Source: CAWCJL01 sp963795775 | Lineage (GTDB): Bacteria > Acidobacteriota > Terriglobia > Terriglobales > Acidobacteriaceae | Reading direction: 5' to 3' | Assembly: GCA_963795775.1 (NCBI GenBank) | Contig: CAWCJL010000003.1 | Span: 372,001 to 436,000, forward strand | Length of the DNA: 64,000 nucleotides | Shown: in pieces, positions 1-8,039 of the stretch | Layout: every line of letters begins with the position of its first letter | Numbering within the stretch: position 1 is the first letter of the stretch | Program-made: the position numbers and the translations under genes | The notes under the pieces: generated by a model | What the model saw: only the letters and a program-made list of their open reading frames with translations | Database searches by the model: none | Told to the model about the DNA's origin: nothing

Positions 1-859
1 ATAAAGCGTCAGCCAGTTCCGTCCCGAGCCTCTCGGCATCGGCGCCCGCGCGCTGCGCACGCAAGATCTCCGATCCATCCGGTGAAGAGACGCAGCCCTG
101 GATACAGAAATCGTCACTGTCGCGGTGGCAATAAACGCCGATCGGCACCTGGCATCCGCCTCCCAGCACTGCGAGCGCGATGCGTTCCGCGGTGACAGCA
201 AAGCGGGTATCCGCATCGTCGAGCGACGCTAGTGAGGCCCGCAGCGCGGCGTTGTCTGCACGGCACTCGACGGCCAGGGCACCCTGCCCCGGTGCCGGGC
301 ACAGCACCTCCGGAGAGAAGCGAGTGCGCAGCCACTTGGTGTACCCCAGCCGGTCGAGACCTGCAGCCGCCAACACCGCGGCATCCACCACGCCATCGTG
401 GACCTTCCGCAACCGGGTGTCCACGTTGCCTCGGAATTCCACGTACTCGAACTGCGGCCAGCGCGCCCGCAATTGCGACTGCCGACGCAGGCTGCTGGTC
501 CCTATCTTCGCTCCCCTCGGCAGCGCGTCCATGCTCGCGAAGCGTTCCGATACAAACGCATCGCGCGGGTCCACTCGTTTCGGCACCGCCGCAATTACAA
601 AAGGCGGAGCGAGTTCCGTCGGCAGATCCTTCAGGCTGTGTACGGCGAGGTCGATGCGCCCCTCCACCATGGCATCTTCGATCTCCTTGGTGAACATGCC
701 TTTCGATCCCACGTGTGCGAATGGCACACCCTGCAGCCGGTCGCCCGTGGTCTGGATCAGTTGGATCTCCACCTCATGCCCAAGCGCCCGCAGAGCGTCG
801 GCGATGTGGTCGGCCTGCCATCTCGCCAGTTGCGAGCCGCGCGATCCAATCCGGATCAA
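1..859 (-). CDS. hemC: Hydroxymethylbilane synthase (porphobilinogen deaminase), 3' end cut by window
   Basis: Cytosolic tetrapyrrole enzyme that joins four porphobilinogens into hydroxymethylbilane. The minus-strand reading begins LIRIGSRGSQLARWQADHIA, the family N-terminus, and continues through VHSLKDLP and GTSSLRRQSQ. GGGCQVPIG near positions 140-170 carries the cysteine that anchors the dipyrromethane cofactor. There is no ATG or GTG at the right place. The start is a TTG at 859-857 that overlaps the hemA TGA (858-856), with a perfect AGGAGG at 870-865, six bases upstream. About 286 codons are visible and the C-terminal end lies outside the window. Third gene of the hemX-hemA-hemC operon and probably translationally coupled to hemA. 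Identity is very secure; the TTG start is well supported by position and ribosome binding site. Confidence 0.95.
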   Translation of the reverse strand, partial: MIRIGSRGSQLARWQADHIADALRALGHEVEIQLIQTTGDRLQGVPFAHVGSKGMFTKEIEDAMVEGRIDLAVHSLKDLPTELAPPFVIAAVPKRVDPRDAFVSERFASMDALPRGAKIGTSSLRRQSQLRARWPQFEYVEFRGNVDTRLRKVHDGVVDAAVLAAAGLDRLGYTKWLRTRFSPEVLCPAPGQGALAVECRADNAALRASLASLDDADTRFAVTAERIALAVLGGGCQVPIGVYCHRDSDDFCIQGCVSSPDGSEILRAQRAGADAERLGTELADAL

Positions 860-2220
860 CGCCGCCTCCTGCGTGCGGCCGCGATCTCCACCACCCCCGG
901 CTGCGGCTCTGCGTTCTGGATTTCCGGATCGGCATCCTGTTGCAAGTCGCGCGCCGAAATCGGCTCAGAGGTTGCCTCACGCGTGAGCAGGGCGCTCACA
1001 GCGGCAACCGTCGCGCTATCCCCTTCGCGCGCAGCCTCGCGAATCGCCCGCAACGGCTGATGCAGAAGCTTGTTGATCAGCCCTCGCGTGAGTGCGTCCA
1101 CCGCCTCGCGCTGCTCCGGCGTCAGCGATTGCAGCTTGCTTTGCAAACGACGATGCTCGGCCTGCCGCACCTGCTCGAACGCCTGCTGCACTGCCACAAT
1201 CGTCGGCACCGCATCAAGGCTCTGCAGGCCTTTCTCGAACCGCTCCACCTCCCGCGCAACAATTGCTTCCGCTTCCATGGCCTCGCGGCCGCGTGCGTCC
1301 ATGTGCGATGCCGCCACGGACTGCAGGTCATCGATGTCGTAGAGGAACGCGCCTTCGAGCCGGTTCACCTCCGGGTCCACATCACGCGGCAATGCAATGT
1401 CGATAAAGAAGATGGGGCGGTTGCGCCGCCGGTGCAGGAACTGCTGCGCGTCCGCGCGCCGGAAAATCGGCTCGGAAGCTCCCGTCGAGGTCACGATGAT
1501 GTCGGCCTGGTCGGCGTGCGCGTGCAGCTCGTCAAAGCGCACCGCCTGCCCGGAGAACGCCTGCGCCAGCGTGACTGCGCGCTCATAGGTGCGGTTGGCG
1601 ATCAGCAGCGACCCGGCGCCCTGCTCGATGAGGTGCCGCGCCGCCAGCTCGCTCATCTTGCCCGCGCCCACCAGCAGCACTCGCTTGCCATCGAGTGAGC
1701 CGAAGATCTTCTTGGCCAGGTCCACGGCCACGGAAGCGACCGAGACCGAAGCGCTGCCAATCTGCGTCTCCGTGCGCACCCGCTTGGCAACAGTGAAGGC
1801 TGTCTGCAGCAGCCGTTCGAGTTGTGACTGCACCGCGCCCACCGACCGTGCCACCGAGTACGACTGCTTCACCTGCCCCAGGATCTGCGGCTCGCCCACC
1901 ACCATCGAATCGAGGCTGGACGCCACGCGAAACAGGTGGCGCACCGCATCCCGCTCGCCGTAGTGATACAGGTGCGGCCGCAGCGTCTCGGGATCGACGG
2001 CCAGATACTCCCGCAGAAATTCCACCACGTCCGGATCCTGCTCGCTCGATGTCAACACCTCCACGCGGTTGCAGGTGGAGAGGATCATGCCTTCGCGCAC
2101 GCCCGGCGTGGCCAGCAGCCGCCGCGTCGCATCCGCCAGTGCACCGGGCGCAATGGCCAGACGCTCGCGCAACTCGATCGGCGCGCTCTTGTGGCTCACT
2201 CCAAAGAGCTGAATCTTCAT
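856..2220 (-). CDS. hemA: Glutamyl-tRNA reductase
   Basis: Reduces glutamyl-tRNA(Glu) to glutamate-1-semialdehyde with NADPH, the first committed step of C5-pathway tetrapyrrole synthesis. The protein is 454 aa when started at MKIQLFGVSHKSAPIELRER, the family N-terminus. STCNRVEV holds the catalytic cysteine at residue 50. The NADPH-binding segment VLLVGAGKMSELAARHL and the C-terminal dimerisation domain are present. A longer in-frame reading begins upstream, but the ATG at 2220-2218 forms an ATGA overlap with the stop of the upstream hemX-like gene and matches the family start. The next gene, hemC, starts inside the stop codon. Overlaps on both sides indicate one transcription unit with coupled translation. 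Confidence 0.97.
   Translation of the reverse strand: MKIQLFGVSHKSAPIELRERLAIAPGALADATRRLLATPGVREGMILSTCNRVEVLTSSEQDPDVVEFLREYLAVDPETLRPHLYHYGERDAVRHLFRVASSLDSMVVGEPQILGQVKQSYSVARSVGAVQSQLERLLQTAFTVAKRVRTETQIGSASVSVASVAVDLAKKIFGSLDGKRVLLVGAGKMSELAARHLIEQGAGSLLIANRTYERAVTLAQAFSGQAVRFDELHAHADQADIIVTSTGASEPIFRRADAQQFLHRRRNRPIFFIDIALPRDVDPEVNRLEGAFLYDIDDLQSVAASHMDARGREAMEAEAIVAREVERFEKGLQSLDAVPTIVAVQQAFEQVRQAEHRRLQSKLQSLTPEQREAVDALTRGLINKLLHQPLRAIREAAREGDSATVAAVSALLTREATSEPISARDLQQDADPEIQNAEPQPGVVEIAAARRRRR
865..870 (-). promoter_or_regulatory. Ribosome binding site for hemC
   Basis: The minus strand reads AGGAGG here, inside the last codons of hemA and six bases before the TTG that overlaps the hemA stop. 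It is a perfect anti-SD complement and decides the unusual TTG start of hemC. Confidence 0.75.
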
Positions 2221-3032
2221 GGGCCGGGAAACCTGTGCACGGAGCTGAGCTGGTTGGCCGCCCACACGCTGAGCATCACCAGGAAAACGAAACTCGAAAG
2301 GTAAATCGCGCGCCGCCCACGCAGGCCATTGTTGCGCCGCACAAAGAGCATCAGGATGTAGAGCACCCACATGCCAAAGGAGAGGAGCACTTTCGGGTCC
2401 AGGAAGTACGCCGGCCCGACACTCTGCTGTGCGATCAGGCAGCCGGCCAATAGGCCCAGCGTCATGCAGGGAAAGCCGATGAGCAGGCTGCGATACGCGA
2501 TCCGGTCCATGGTCTCAAGCGGCGGCAGCCAGGTGAGAAAACCCACGCCCGCCTTGCTCTTCAGGCGCTTCTCCTGCGCCAGGTACAGGATGCTGGCCAG
2601 CAGACTGAAGATGAGCGCGGCATACGCGGCCAGTAGCGCGCCAATGTGCACGTACAGCCACCCGGAGCGCATCTCCGGCGTGCTGAAGGTTGCCCGGTCC
2701 GGACCGATGGCCGGCTCGAGCAGTAGCAAAACGGCGAGCGGGAGCGCGAAGATGCCGAAGGCGGCGGCGCGGTACACCCAGAAAACCAGCAGGTACGCAG
2801 CGACGATCAGCAGCGAGAGAGCGGACTGCACCTCGTGCATGCCCACTGGCATCCACCGGTGCGCGGCCATCAGCACTTCTACCGTGGCTACGAAATGGAA
2901 GAAGAAGCCCGCCAGCGCTGCCGGCATGCAGAAGCGCTGCCATTGCGGTCGTCCATAGAGCACGGCCGGCAGCGCAAGCACGCTCGCCACACCGTACAGG
3001 ACCACCGCGACTCGCAACCAAAGAAGGAACAT
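2217..3032 (-). CDS. CcsA/HemX-family integral membrane protein
   Basis: Polytopic inner-membrane protein of about 271 aa with roughly eight hydrophobic segments, beginning MFLLWLRVAVVLYGVASVLA. Family and position, immediately before hemA, match HemX/CcsA proteins that act in cytochrome c assembly or influence HemA levels. The tryptophan-rich haem-handling motif of true CcsA is replaced here by GPAYFLDPKVLLSFGMWVLY, which keeps the DPK core but lacks most tryptophans. That makes a HemX-like role more likely than haem delivery (inference). An alternative GTG start lies at 3050; neither start has a strong Shine-Dalgarno. The stop overlaps the hemA ATG. Confidence 0.85.
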   Translation of the reverse strand: MFLLWLRVAVVLYGVASVLALPAVLYGRPQWQRFCMPAALAGFFFHFVATVEVLMAAHRWMPVGMHEVQSALSLLIVAAYLLVFWVYRAAAFGIFALPLAVLLLLEPAIGPDRATFSTPEMRSGWLYVHIGALLAAYAALIFSLLASILYLAQEKRLKSKAGVGFLTWLPPLETMDRIAYRSLLIGFPCMTLGLLAGCLIAQQSVGPAYFLDPKVLLSFGMWVLYILMLFVRRNNGLRGRRAIYLSSFVFLVMLSVWAANQLSSVHRFPGP

Positions 3033-3145
3033 GGCAGGCTGGTAACCCACCAGTATACCGGCTGCTCTGGCCTGCTCAGGCGCTGGCCGAAGGGCGCTGC
3101 GGCACTCAAATTCTCTGCCTGTGGCAGATGAGAGGAACGGGCGCG

Positions 3146-3982
3146 CTATTCCGGAGAGACCGGAGCTGGCAGCCCGGCAATCAAGCTTCGCTGTACCTTC
3201 AGCGGACGCGCTTCCGTGCGGTCCACGTGCTTGAGTTGGCCATTGCGGTCAAAGCTCAGTGTCCAGTTCCCCGTACGGTCCGTGAGGCGCACATCGCTGA
3301 AGGCGACCTCCGCGGCTCCGTGGTTCCCCACGCGAATGATGGGCGTGGACCCGCGCCGCTTGGCTAGCGCTTCCGAGGCGGCAACCTCGTCCTGCAATGC
3401 GGCGACCTGTGGCGGCATTCCGGTCAGCGCGGCGTAGCACATCGCCAGGTTGAGCCAGTGCGCGTTCGGGGAAACGGCCCTCTCGCCGCGGTCTGCCTGC
3501 ACCATCCGGTTGAACACGCCGTAGCTCCCTTCGCGTTCTGCGGCGGGCCGAAACGGCAGCAGCCCATGCGCGAAGTTAGCTACCACTTCCACCTTGTCCG
3601 TGCCGTGCGGCACCACGGCCACAAAGTGAGACGACCCGCGCGTGCCTCCCTCGTTGGAGAAGGACAGGATGAGGTGATCGGGCAGCGACCGGCAGACCAC
3701 CTGCTGATAGGTCCAGCTCGTGTCGCTGATGTCGAATCCGTAGAACGCGGCCGCGCGGCTTACTTCAGCCTCGCGCGCATTCAGCAACTCGGCGTCGCTC
3801 GCGCTCATTTCAGCCGGCGACAGCACCGGCAGCGCCACAGTGTGGACATCAGCAGTATCGTCCGTCGGCACGCGATCCATCGCTGTGCCCCGGCTGTCCT
3901 GCGCAGAGCATACCGCAGCTATTAGCAGCACCCCGCTCAGTAGCACCGTCCACCGCGCCCAGACCTGATTCCTACGCCTCAT
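3146..3982 (-). CDS. Secreted protein of unknown function
   Basis: 278 aa from the ATG at 3982. The N-terminus MRRRNQVWARWTVLLSGVLLIAAVCSAQ is a clear signal peptide, so the protein is exported. The open frame extends further upstream, but the signal peptide fixes the likely start. The mature part has no motif I recognise. It contains a YGFDISDTSWTYQQVVC segment and VVPHGTDKVEV, and a C-terminal half with alternating hydrophobic and polar stretches. It ends 95-115 bases upstream of the haem operon on the same strand and may or may not be co-transcribed with it. Function unassigned. Confidence 0.7.
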   Translation of the reverse strand: MRRRNQVWARWTVLLSGVLLIAAVCSAQDSRGTAMDRVPTDDTADVHTVALPVLSPAEMSASDAELLNAREAEVSRAAAFYGFDISDTSWTYQQVVCRSLPDHLILSFSNEGGTRGSSHFVAVVPHGTDKVEVVANFAHGLLPFRPAAEREGSYGVFNRMVQADRGERAVSPNAHWLNLAMCYAALTGMPPQVAALQDEVAASEALAKRRGSTPIIRVGNHGAAEVAFSDVRLTDRTGNWTLSFDRNGQLKHVDRTEARPLKVQRSLIAGLPAPVSPE

Positions 3983-4112
3983 CAAGGCCAATCTACCATG
4001 CACGTGAGCCGAGCTTCCCGCCCACTTTCGCGGGATTGCTGAGGTCTGCCCCGAAGCGTAGAGCAGCAGAAAGGGCAGCCGAAGCTGCCCTTCTGCTCTG
4101 CCTTTGCCGGGA

Positions 4113-5474
4113 CTACTGCCCAGTCGGACGACGGTGCGCCGGAGCACGATGTGCCGGAGCACGATGCGGTGCTGCTGAGGCCGGCAGCATGCCGTTGTTC
4201 AAGGTGATCATGCCAGGCTTCTGCGTGTAGGAATCGAACGTGGCGATATACGTCACGTTCGAGCCCACTGCCGGCACTTCCTTGAGCGGCGTCTTCATGT
4301 TGATGGTGAAATCCGCGGTATTCGAGGTCTTGTTCTCCTCGGTCACCGCGACCTGGACGGAATCCGGCGTTGCGGCAATCACCTTGCCCGGCACTTCTGC
4401 GGTCACACCCTTCATCACCGCCCATACCTTGTCCGCATCTTCCTGCTTGCCGTTGAACAGGATGAACTCCTTGTCCGACAGGCTCAGCGACTTCAGATCC
4501 GGCGTGGTGGAAACTACCTGGGCAGCCTGGTCGGCCGGCGAAGGCGGCGGCGGCGCGGCGGTCGGGTTATAGGTGTCAGGTGGCAACACGGCCGTCTGCA
4601 CCTGCTGCTGTACCTGGTCAAAGCCGTCCATGTTGCCGTGGTACTTCTTGTAGTAATACTCGGCTGCCTTCTCGATTTCCGGCTTGGCCTGCGGCGGCGC
4701 ATACTGCGCCGCCCGCGTAAGGAACCACACCGCGTTCTTCAGGTCCGGCGGGTTCATCTGCGCATAGGCCTGACCGAGCAGGTAGGTGTCATTCAGCGTG
4801 GGACCTGACTGCGTGGAAGCAGGTTCGGCGTTCTGCAGTTCCTTGCGGAAATTATCGATCGCGCCCTGGTAGTCCTTCTTGTTCTCATCGTCCAGCGCAA
4901 TGGCGCTGTAGAAGATCGGCGTGGTCGCGGCCTTCAGCTTCTGGTAATCCGCTTCGGGCAGGTTGGCCGGCTTGGGAGCATTCAGGCCGGTCTGGGCCTT
5001 GGCTGCGGCATCATCCAGCAGCGGTTGCGCATCGGCAGGCGTGGTCTTCTGCGCTGCCTGCGACTTCTTGATGTACACGTAGATGGCCAGCGCACGCAGG
5101 TTGTTGGGGTCCACGGCAAGCAGCCGGTTGGCCGCATCTACCGTCTTGTCCAGGTTGCCGGTCTGCTGGTAAGCGGCCATCAACTGCTCCAGCATCTCCT
5201 GCTTCACCACCGAGTTCGGATACTTCTGCAGAAACGCCTCAATGGCCGAAGCCTTGGCCGCGGGAGACGACTGGCTGATCGCGTTGGAATAGTCGTTGTA
5301 TTCGGCAGGATCCTTAATCGTGATTTGCTGCCCAGACGGGGCAGCGCCGGACTGTGCGGGTTGTGCACCGGTTGCACCGGGCTGGGTGCCCGGGGCTTGG
5401 GCTAATGCCCCTGGCGCAGCGCATAGCACGCTGGTTGCAATAGCCAACAAGGAAGCAAAGGCGACCTTCTTCAT
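4113..5474 (-). CDS. Secreted tetratricopeptide-repeat protein
   Basis: 453 aa. MKKVAFASLLAIATSVLCA followed by APGALAQ is a signal peptide. Residues of about 50-290 contain helical repeats of TPR type (KYPNSVVKQEMLEQLMAAYQ; LLAVDPNNLRALAIYVYIKK; NDTYLLGQAYAQMNPPDL). A linker rich in Pro and Ala follows, then a beta-rich domain (about 320-430) and a tail of HRAPAHRAPAHRRP repeats. A CAGGAGAG ribosome binding site precedes the ATG. TPR proteins of this kind usually scaffold protein complexes in the periplasm; no enzymatic motif is visible. The specific role is unknown. Confidence 0.8.
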   Translation of the reverse strand: MKKVAFASLLAIATSVLCAAPGALAQAPGTQPGATGAQPAQSGAAPSGQQITIKDPAEYNDYSNAISQSSPAAKASAIEAFLQKYPNSVVKQEMLEQLMAAYQQTGNLDKTVDAANRLLAVDPNNLRALAIYVYIKKSQAAQKTTPADAQPLLDDAAAKAQTGLNAPKPANLPEADYQKLKAATTPIFYSAIALDDENKKDYQGAIDNFRKELQNAEPASTQSGPTLNDTYLLGQAYAQMNPPDLKNAVWFLTRAAQYAPPQAKPEIEKAAEYYYKKYHGNMDGFDQVQQQVQTAVLPPDTYNPTAAPPPPSPADQAAQVVSTTPDLKSLSLSDKEFILFNGKQEDADKVWAVMKGVTAEVPGKVIAATPDSVQVAVTEENKTSNTADFTINMKTPLKEVPAVGSNVTYIATFDSYTQKPGMITLNNGMLPASAAPHRAPAHRAPAHRRPTGQ

Positions 5475-5812
5475 CGAACTCTCCTGGGAGTTGCGGGATC
5501 TGGATACGGTGTGTGCGTCCCCTTGGTCGTACAGTCCCGCGGGGTTTTTGCCATTTGAAATTGCTCGCTCAGCGAGGTGGTGTCCATAGATATCACATCG
5601 TGCGTGCGGCGTGGCTGATTATAGAAACCACTCACGCGAAGTGACAAGCGCTGCTCCGCCGCATGCCTTCGCCTCGCTCACAGAGATGCGAAGGTGCCTC
5701 AGCGCGTTTCCCCGGAGCATGTGTTTCCAATCCAACCCAATGCACAGCTCGATGACCGCATCTCTCTTTCAGAGATTTCTTCTCAGAGATTTCTTTTCAA
5801 GGAGCAGCGATC
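5475..5812. other. Divergent intergenic region
   Basis: 338 bases between a leftward TPR gene and a rightward SDR gene, so promoters for both should lie here. No convincing gene is present; short open frames across it lack coding character. The only structure seen is a 14-base direct duplication at 5769-5796 just before the SDR ribosome binding site. I could not assign a confident -35/-10 pair. Confidence 0.6.
5769..5796 (+). repeat. Tandem 14-bp duplication in the SDR gene leader
   Basis: The unit TCAGAGATTTCTT plus one base occurs twice head to tail (5769-5782 and 5783-5796), differing only at the last base. It ends two bases before the AAGGAG ribosome binding site (5799-5804) of the gene at 5813, so it lies in the presumed 5' leader. 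Confidence 0.8.
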
Positions 5813-6547
5813 ATGACCCAGCAAGACTCTTCCGCGCTCGCCGGCCAGGTGGCCGTGGTCACGGGGGCGGCCCGCGGCATCGGCGCCGCCATCGCCGAAC
5901 GGCTCGCCGCCATGGGAGCAACCGTCGTACTCACCGCCCGGAATGCGGGAGCACTGCGCCAGGTCGAGAGCCGCATCACCGCGGCCGGGTGCAAAGCAGC
6001 CGTGAAGGCCTGCGACCTGCGCGACGAAGAAAGCGTGTCCCGTCTGCGCGACGCCGTGCAGCAGCTTGGCCGGTGCGACGTGCTGGTGAACTGCGCTGGG
6101 ACGGGGCACTTCGGCCAGCCGCTGCACGCGATGGACGTGGCCAGCTTCGACGAGACCATGGAAACCAATCTGCGTGGCCCCTACCTCATGATCCGTGCGA
6201 TCGCGCCCCTGATGATCGAGGCCCGGAGCGGCCATATCATCAACATCTCTTCACTCGCAGGCAAAAACCCGCTGCCCAATGGCGCCGCCTACTCCGCCTC
6301 GAAATGGGGTCTCAACGGGCTCACCTATTCCGCCGCTGAAGAGTTGCGCCCCTACAATATCCGCGTTTCAGTCGTGGCTCCGGGGTCGGTGAACACCCAC
6401 TTCGGCGGCGGTGGCACCGAGGACGAAGCCAAGGCGGCGCGCAAAATCCAACCCGCGGACGTCGCCGAGGTCGTCGCCATGCTCGTCACCCAGGCGCCGC
6501 AGTCCTTTGTCAGCGAGGTGCTGATCCGCCCGACGCAGAAGCCCTGA
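5813..6547 (+). CDS. Short-chain dehydrogenase/reductase (SDR), FabG-like
   Basis: 244 aa classical SDR. TGAARGIG at residues 17-24 is the dinucleotide-binding glycine motif, NCAG lies at 93-96, the catalytic serine is in NISSLAG (about 146), and Y160-SAS-K164 is the active-site YxxxK. LTARN after beta-2 favours NADP(H). An AAGGAG ribosome binding site lies eight bases before the ATG. The substrate cannot be read from sequence; family members reduce 3-ketoacyl-ACP, other ketones or sugars. It is flanked by divergently and convergently oriented genes and is probably monocistronic. Confidence 0.9.
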   Translation: MTQQDSSALAGQVAVVTGAARGIGAAIAERLAAMGATVVLTARNAGALRQVESRITAAGCKAAVKACDLRDEESVSRLRDAVQQLGRCDVLVNCAGTGHFGQPLHAMDVASFDETMETNLRGPYLMIRAIAPLMIEARSGHIINISSLAGKNPLPNGAAYSASKWGLNGLTYSAAEELRPYNIRVSVVAPGSVNTHFGGGGTEDEAKAARKIQPADVAEVVAMLVTQAPQSFVSEVLIRPTQKP

Positions 6548-6569
6548 GGCTGCGCTGCGGTCTTTCCTG

Positions 6570-7637
6570 CTACGCCGCCTCACTCCTTCGCCGCAACTCA
6601 TGGCTGGGGACGGGCAACTGTGCTGGTTCGCTGCGCCGCAGCCGGCTCAGAATCGCCTCTTCAGCCATCAGGCTGCCGGCCGCCGCTACATACGGAATCA
6701 GTTCGCCGAAGATGCGCGTCTCGATCAGAATGCCGTATACGAACATGAAAGCGAACCACGCCGGCAACACCCATAGCCAGGCGCGCAGCCGGGGATCGCG
6801 CAGGTAGCCGCGAAAGATCAGCACGATCGGGAGCAGGTAGCAGCAGCCGCCCAGCAGTTGCGGCCATGCCTGGGGCGAGATGAAGAACTTCAGGTTCAGC
6901 GGAATGCGCGGATAAAACTCCGAGTGGTTCATCGCAAACAGGTGACGGATCATCAACTGCCACGCGATCCAGAACAGCGCCAGCGGAGCCACATACAGCA
7001 GCATGCGTGGCGCGAATACCCGCTTCCACACCAGGCGCCCATCTGCCACAGCGCGATCGAGCAGCAGAAAGCCCAACAGCAGGAGCGTGGTCTCGCGGTT
7101 GATGGTGGCCACCAGAAAGATCGCCGTGAACCACCATAGACTCTTACGAAAATAGATCACGTACATGGCCAGCGAAAAGAAAGCCAGGCTGGGGAAATCG
7201 TAGATAAAGCGGAAGTTCTGGATGGTGTGCAGCACATACGTTGCCACGCACAGTACCAGCACGATGGGGTAGATCAATGGCGTGAGCAGCTTGCGCGTAG
7301 AGGCGGCCTGGTAAAGCTTCGTCGCAACCCAGCCTGCGATGAGCAGGCACGCCACGCCGATCACGCCCTGCACCAGGACCTCCGGCGAAACCACGCGCGG
7401 AAACCAGTAGATGTACTTCGACAGCCACGAGGAGAGCCATATCAGCGGCGCGTTGGTGTGCGCCCACAGCATGGGCCCCATCATCAGCAGGCGGCCCTGG
7501 AATGGCATGCGTTCTTCCCCATGCTCATACATCACGGTCTGCACGTACGGCCGCACCAGCCACAGGTAGCACCAGACGAGCTGAACAGTCGCGAGCGCGT
7601 ACAGTCCGATAAAGAAGAAGCGTTTGCGACGTTCCAT
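6570..7637 (-). CDS. Polytopic membrane protein of unknown function
   Basis: About 355 aa from the ATG at 7637 (MERRKRFFFIGLYALATVQL), chosen because GGGAGG lies just upstream on the minus strand; a longer GTG reading starts at 7664 and would include that site. Around nine hydrophobic segments are visible, with a soluble loop near YEHGEERMPFQGRLLMMGP and a conserved-looking TINRETTLLLLGFLLLDRA. The pattern resembles membrane-embedded glycosyltransferase-like or DUF families, but no catalytic motif is certain. It converges on the SDR gene with a 22-base gap. Function not assigned. Confidence 0.7.
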   Translation of the reverse strand: MERRKRFFFIGLYALATVQLVWCYLWLVRPYVQTVMYEHGEERMPFQGRLLMMGPMLWAHTNAPLIWLSSWLSKYIYWFPRVVSPEVLVQGVIGVACLLIAGWVATKLYQAASTRKLLTPLIYPIVLVLCVATYVLHTIQNFRFIYDFPSLAFFSLAMYVIYFRKSLWWFTAIFLVATINRETTLLLLGFLLLDRAVADGRLVWKRVFAPRMLLYVAPLALFWIAWQLMIRHLFAMNHSEFYPRIPLNLKFFISPQAWPQLLGGCCYLLPIVLIFRGYLRDPRLRAWLWVLPAWFAFMFVYGILIETRIFGELIPYVAAAGSLMAEEAILSRLRRSEPAQLPVPSHELRRRSEAA

Positions 7638-8039
7638 GTAGAGCTGTTTCCTCCCTAAGAACACTGGGCGAAGCGCGAAAAAGAGGTCCGCCTCACTTCA
7701 GGCTCTAGGATGCGCACACCGCAGCAGGCCACCGTGTTCGTGGCGCAAGATGACTTGTGCGAGAGCCAACAACTCCTTATCCTGAAAGCAACCGCAATCG
7801 TTGGGCGCCGAGCCTTGCTCCGCGGCGGTGCGCAGCCCGCACCCGCTCCTTCGGGTCGCCGACCGGATGAATTTCGTCCCAGGTATTCCACATGCCAACA
7901 GGCAAATGGGTTGAATACGCCCTGTGGCGGGGCTAGATTCGTCCTTAATCAGCCCCTTTTTCGGCCTCGGCCCTGTCGAGCCGTTGCAGCGATTGCAATT
8001 CAGGAGGAGTACCGGCGATGTCGCCGCACAGGATGGTGG
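7638..8039. other. Divergent intergenic region upstream of smc
   Basis: About 400 bases between a leftward membrane-protein gene and smc. The smc frame stays open through it, but the translation (for example LLRGGAQPAPAPSGRRPDEF) has no SMC similarity and the conserved protein starts at 8040. A candidate sigma-70 promoter lies at 7911-7939. I see no RNA gene. Confidence 0.55.
7911..7939 (+). promoter_or_regulatory. Candidate sigma-70 promoter for smc
   Basis: TTGAAT at 7911-7916 and TAGATT at 7934-7939 are separated by exactly 17 bases, each matching 4 of 6 consensus positions. It would start transcription about 95 bases before the smc ATG. This is pattern matching only. Confidence 0.35.

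Noticed and set aside
7710..8039. 110-residue N-terminal extension of SMC
   Set aside because: No SMC similarity; canonical start MLKLKKIQILGFKSF is at 8040 with a nearby ribosome binding site and upstream promoter candidate.
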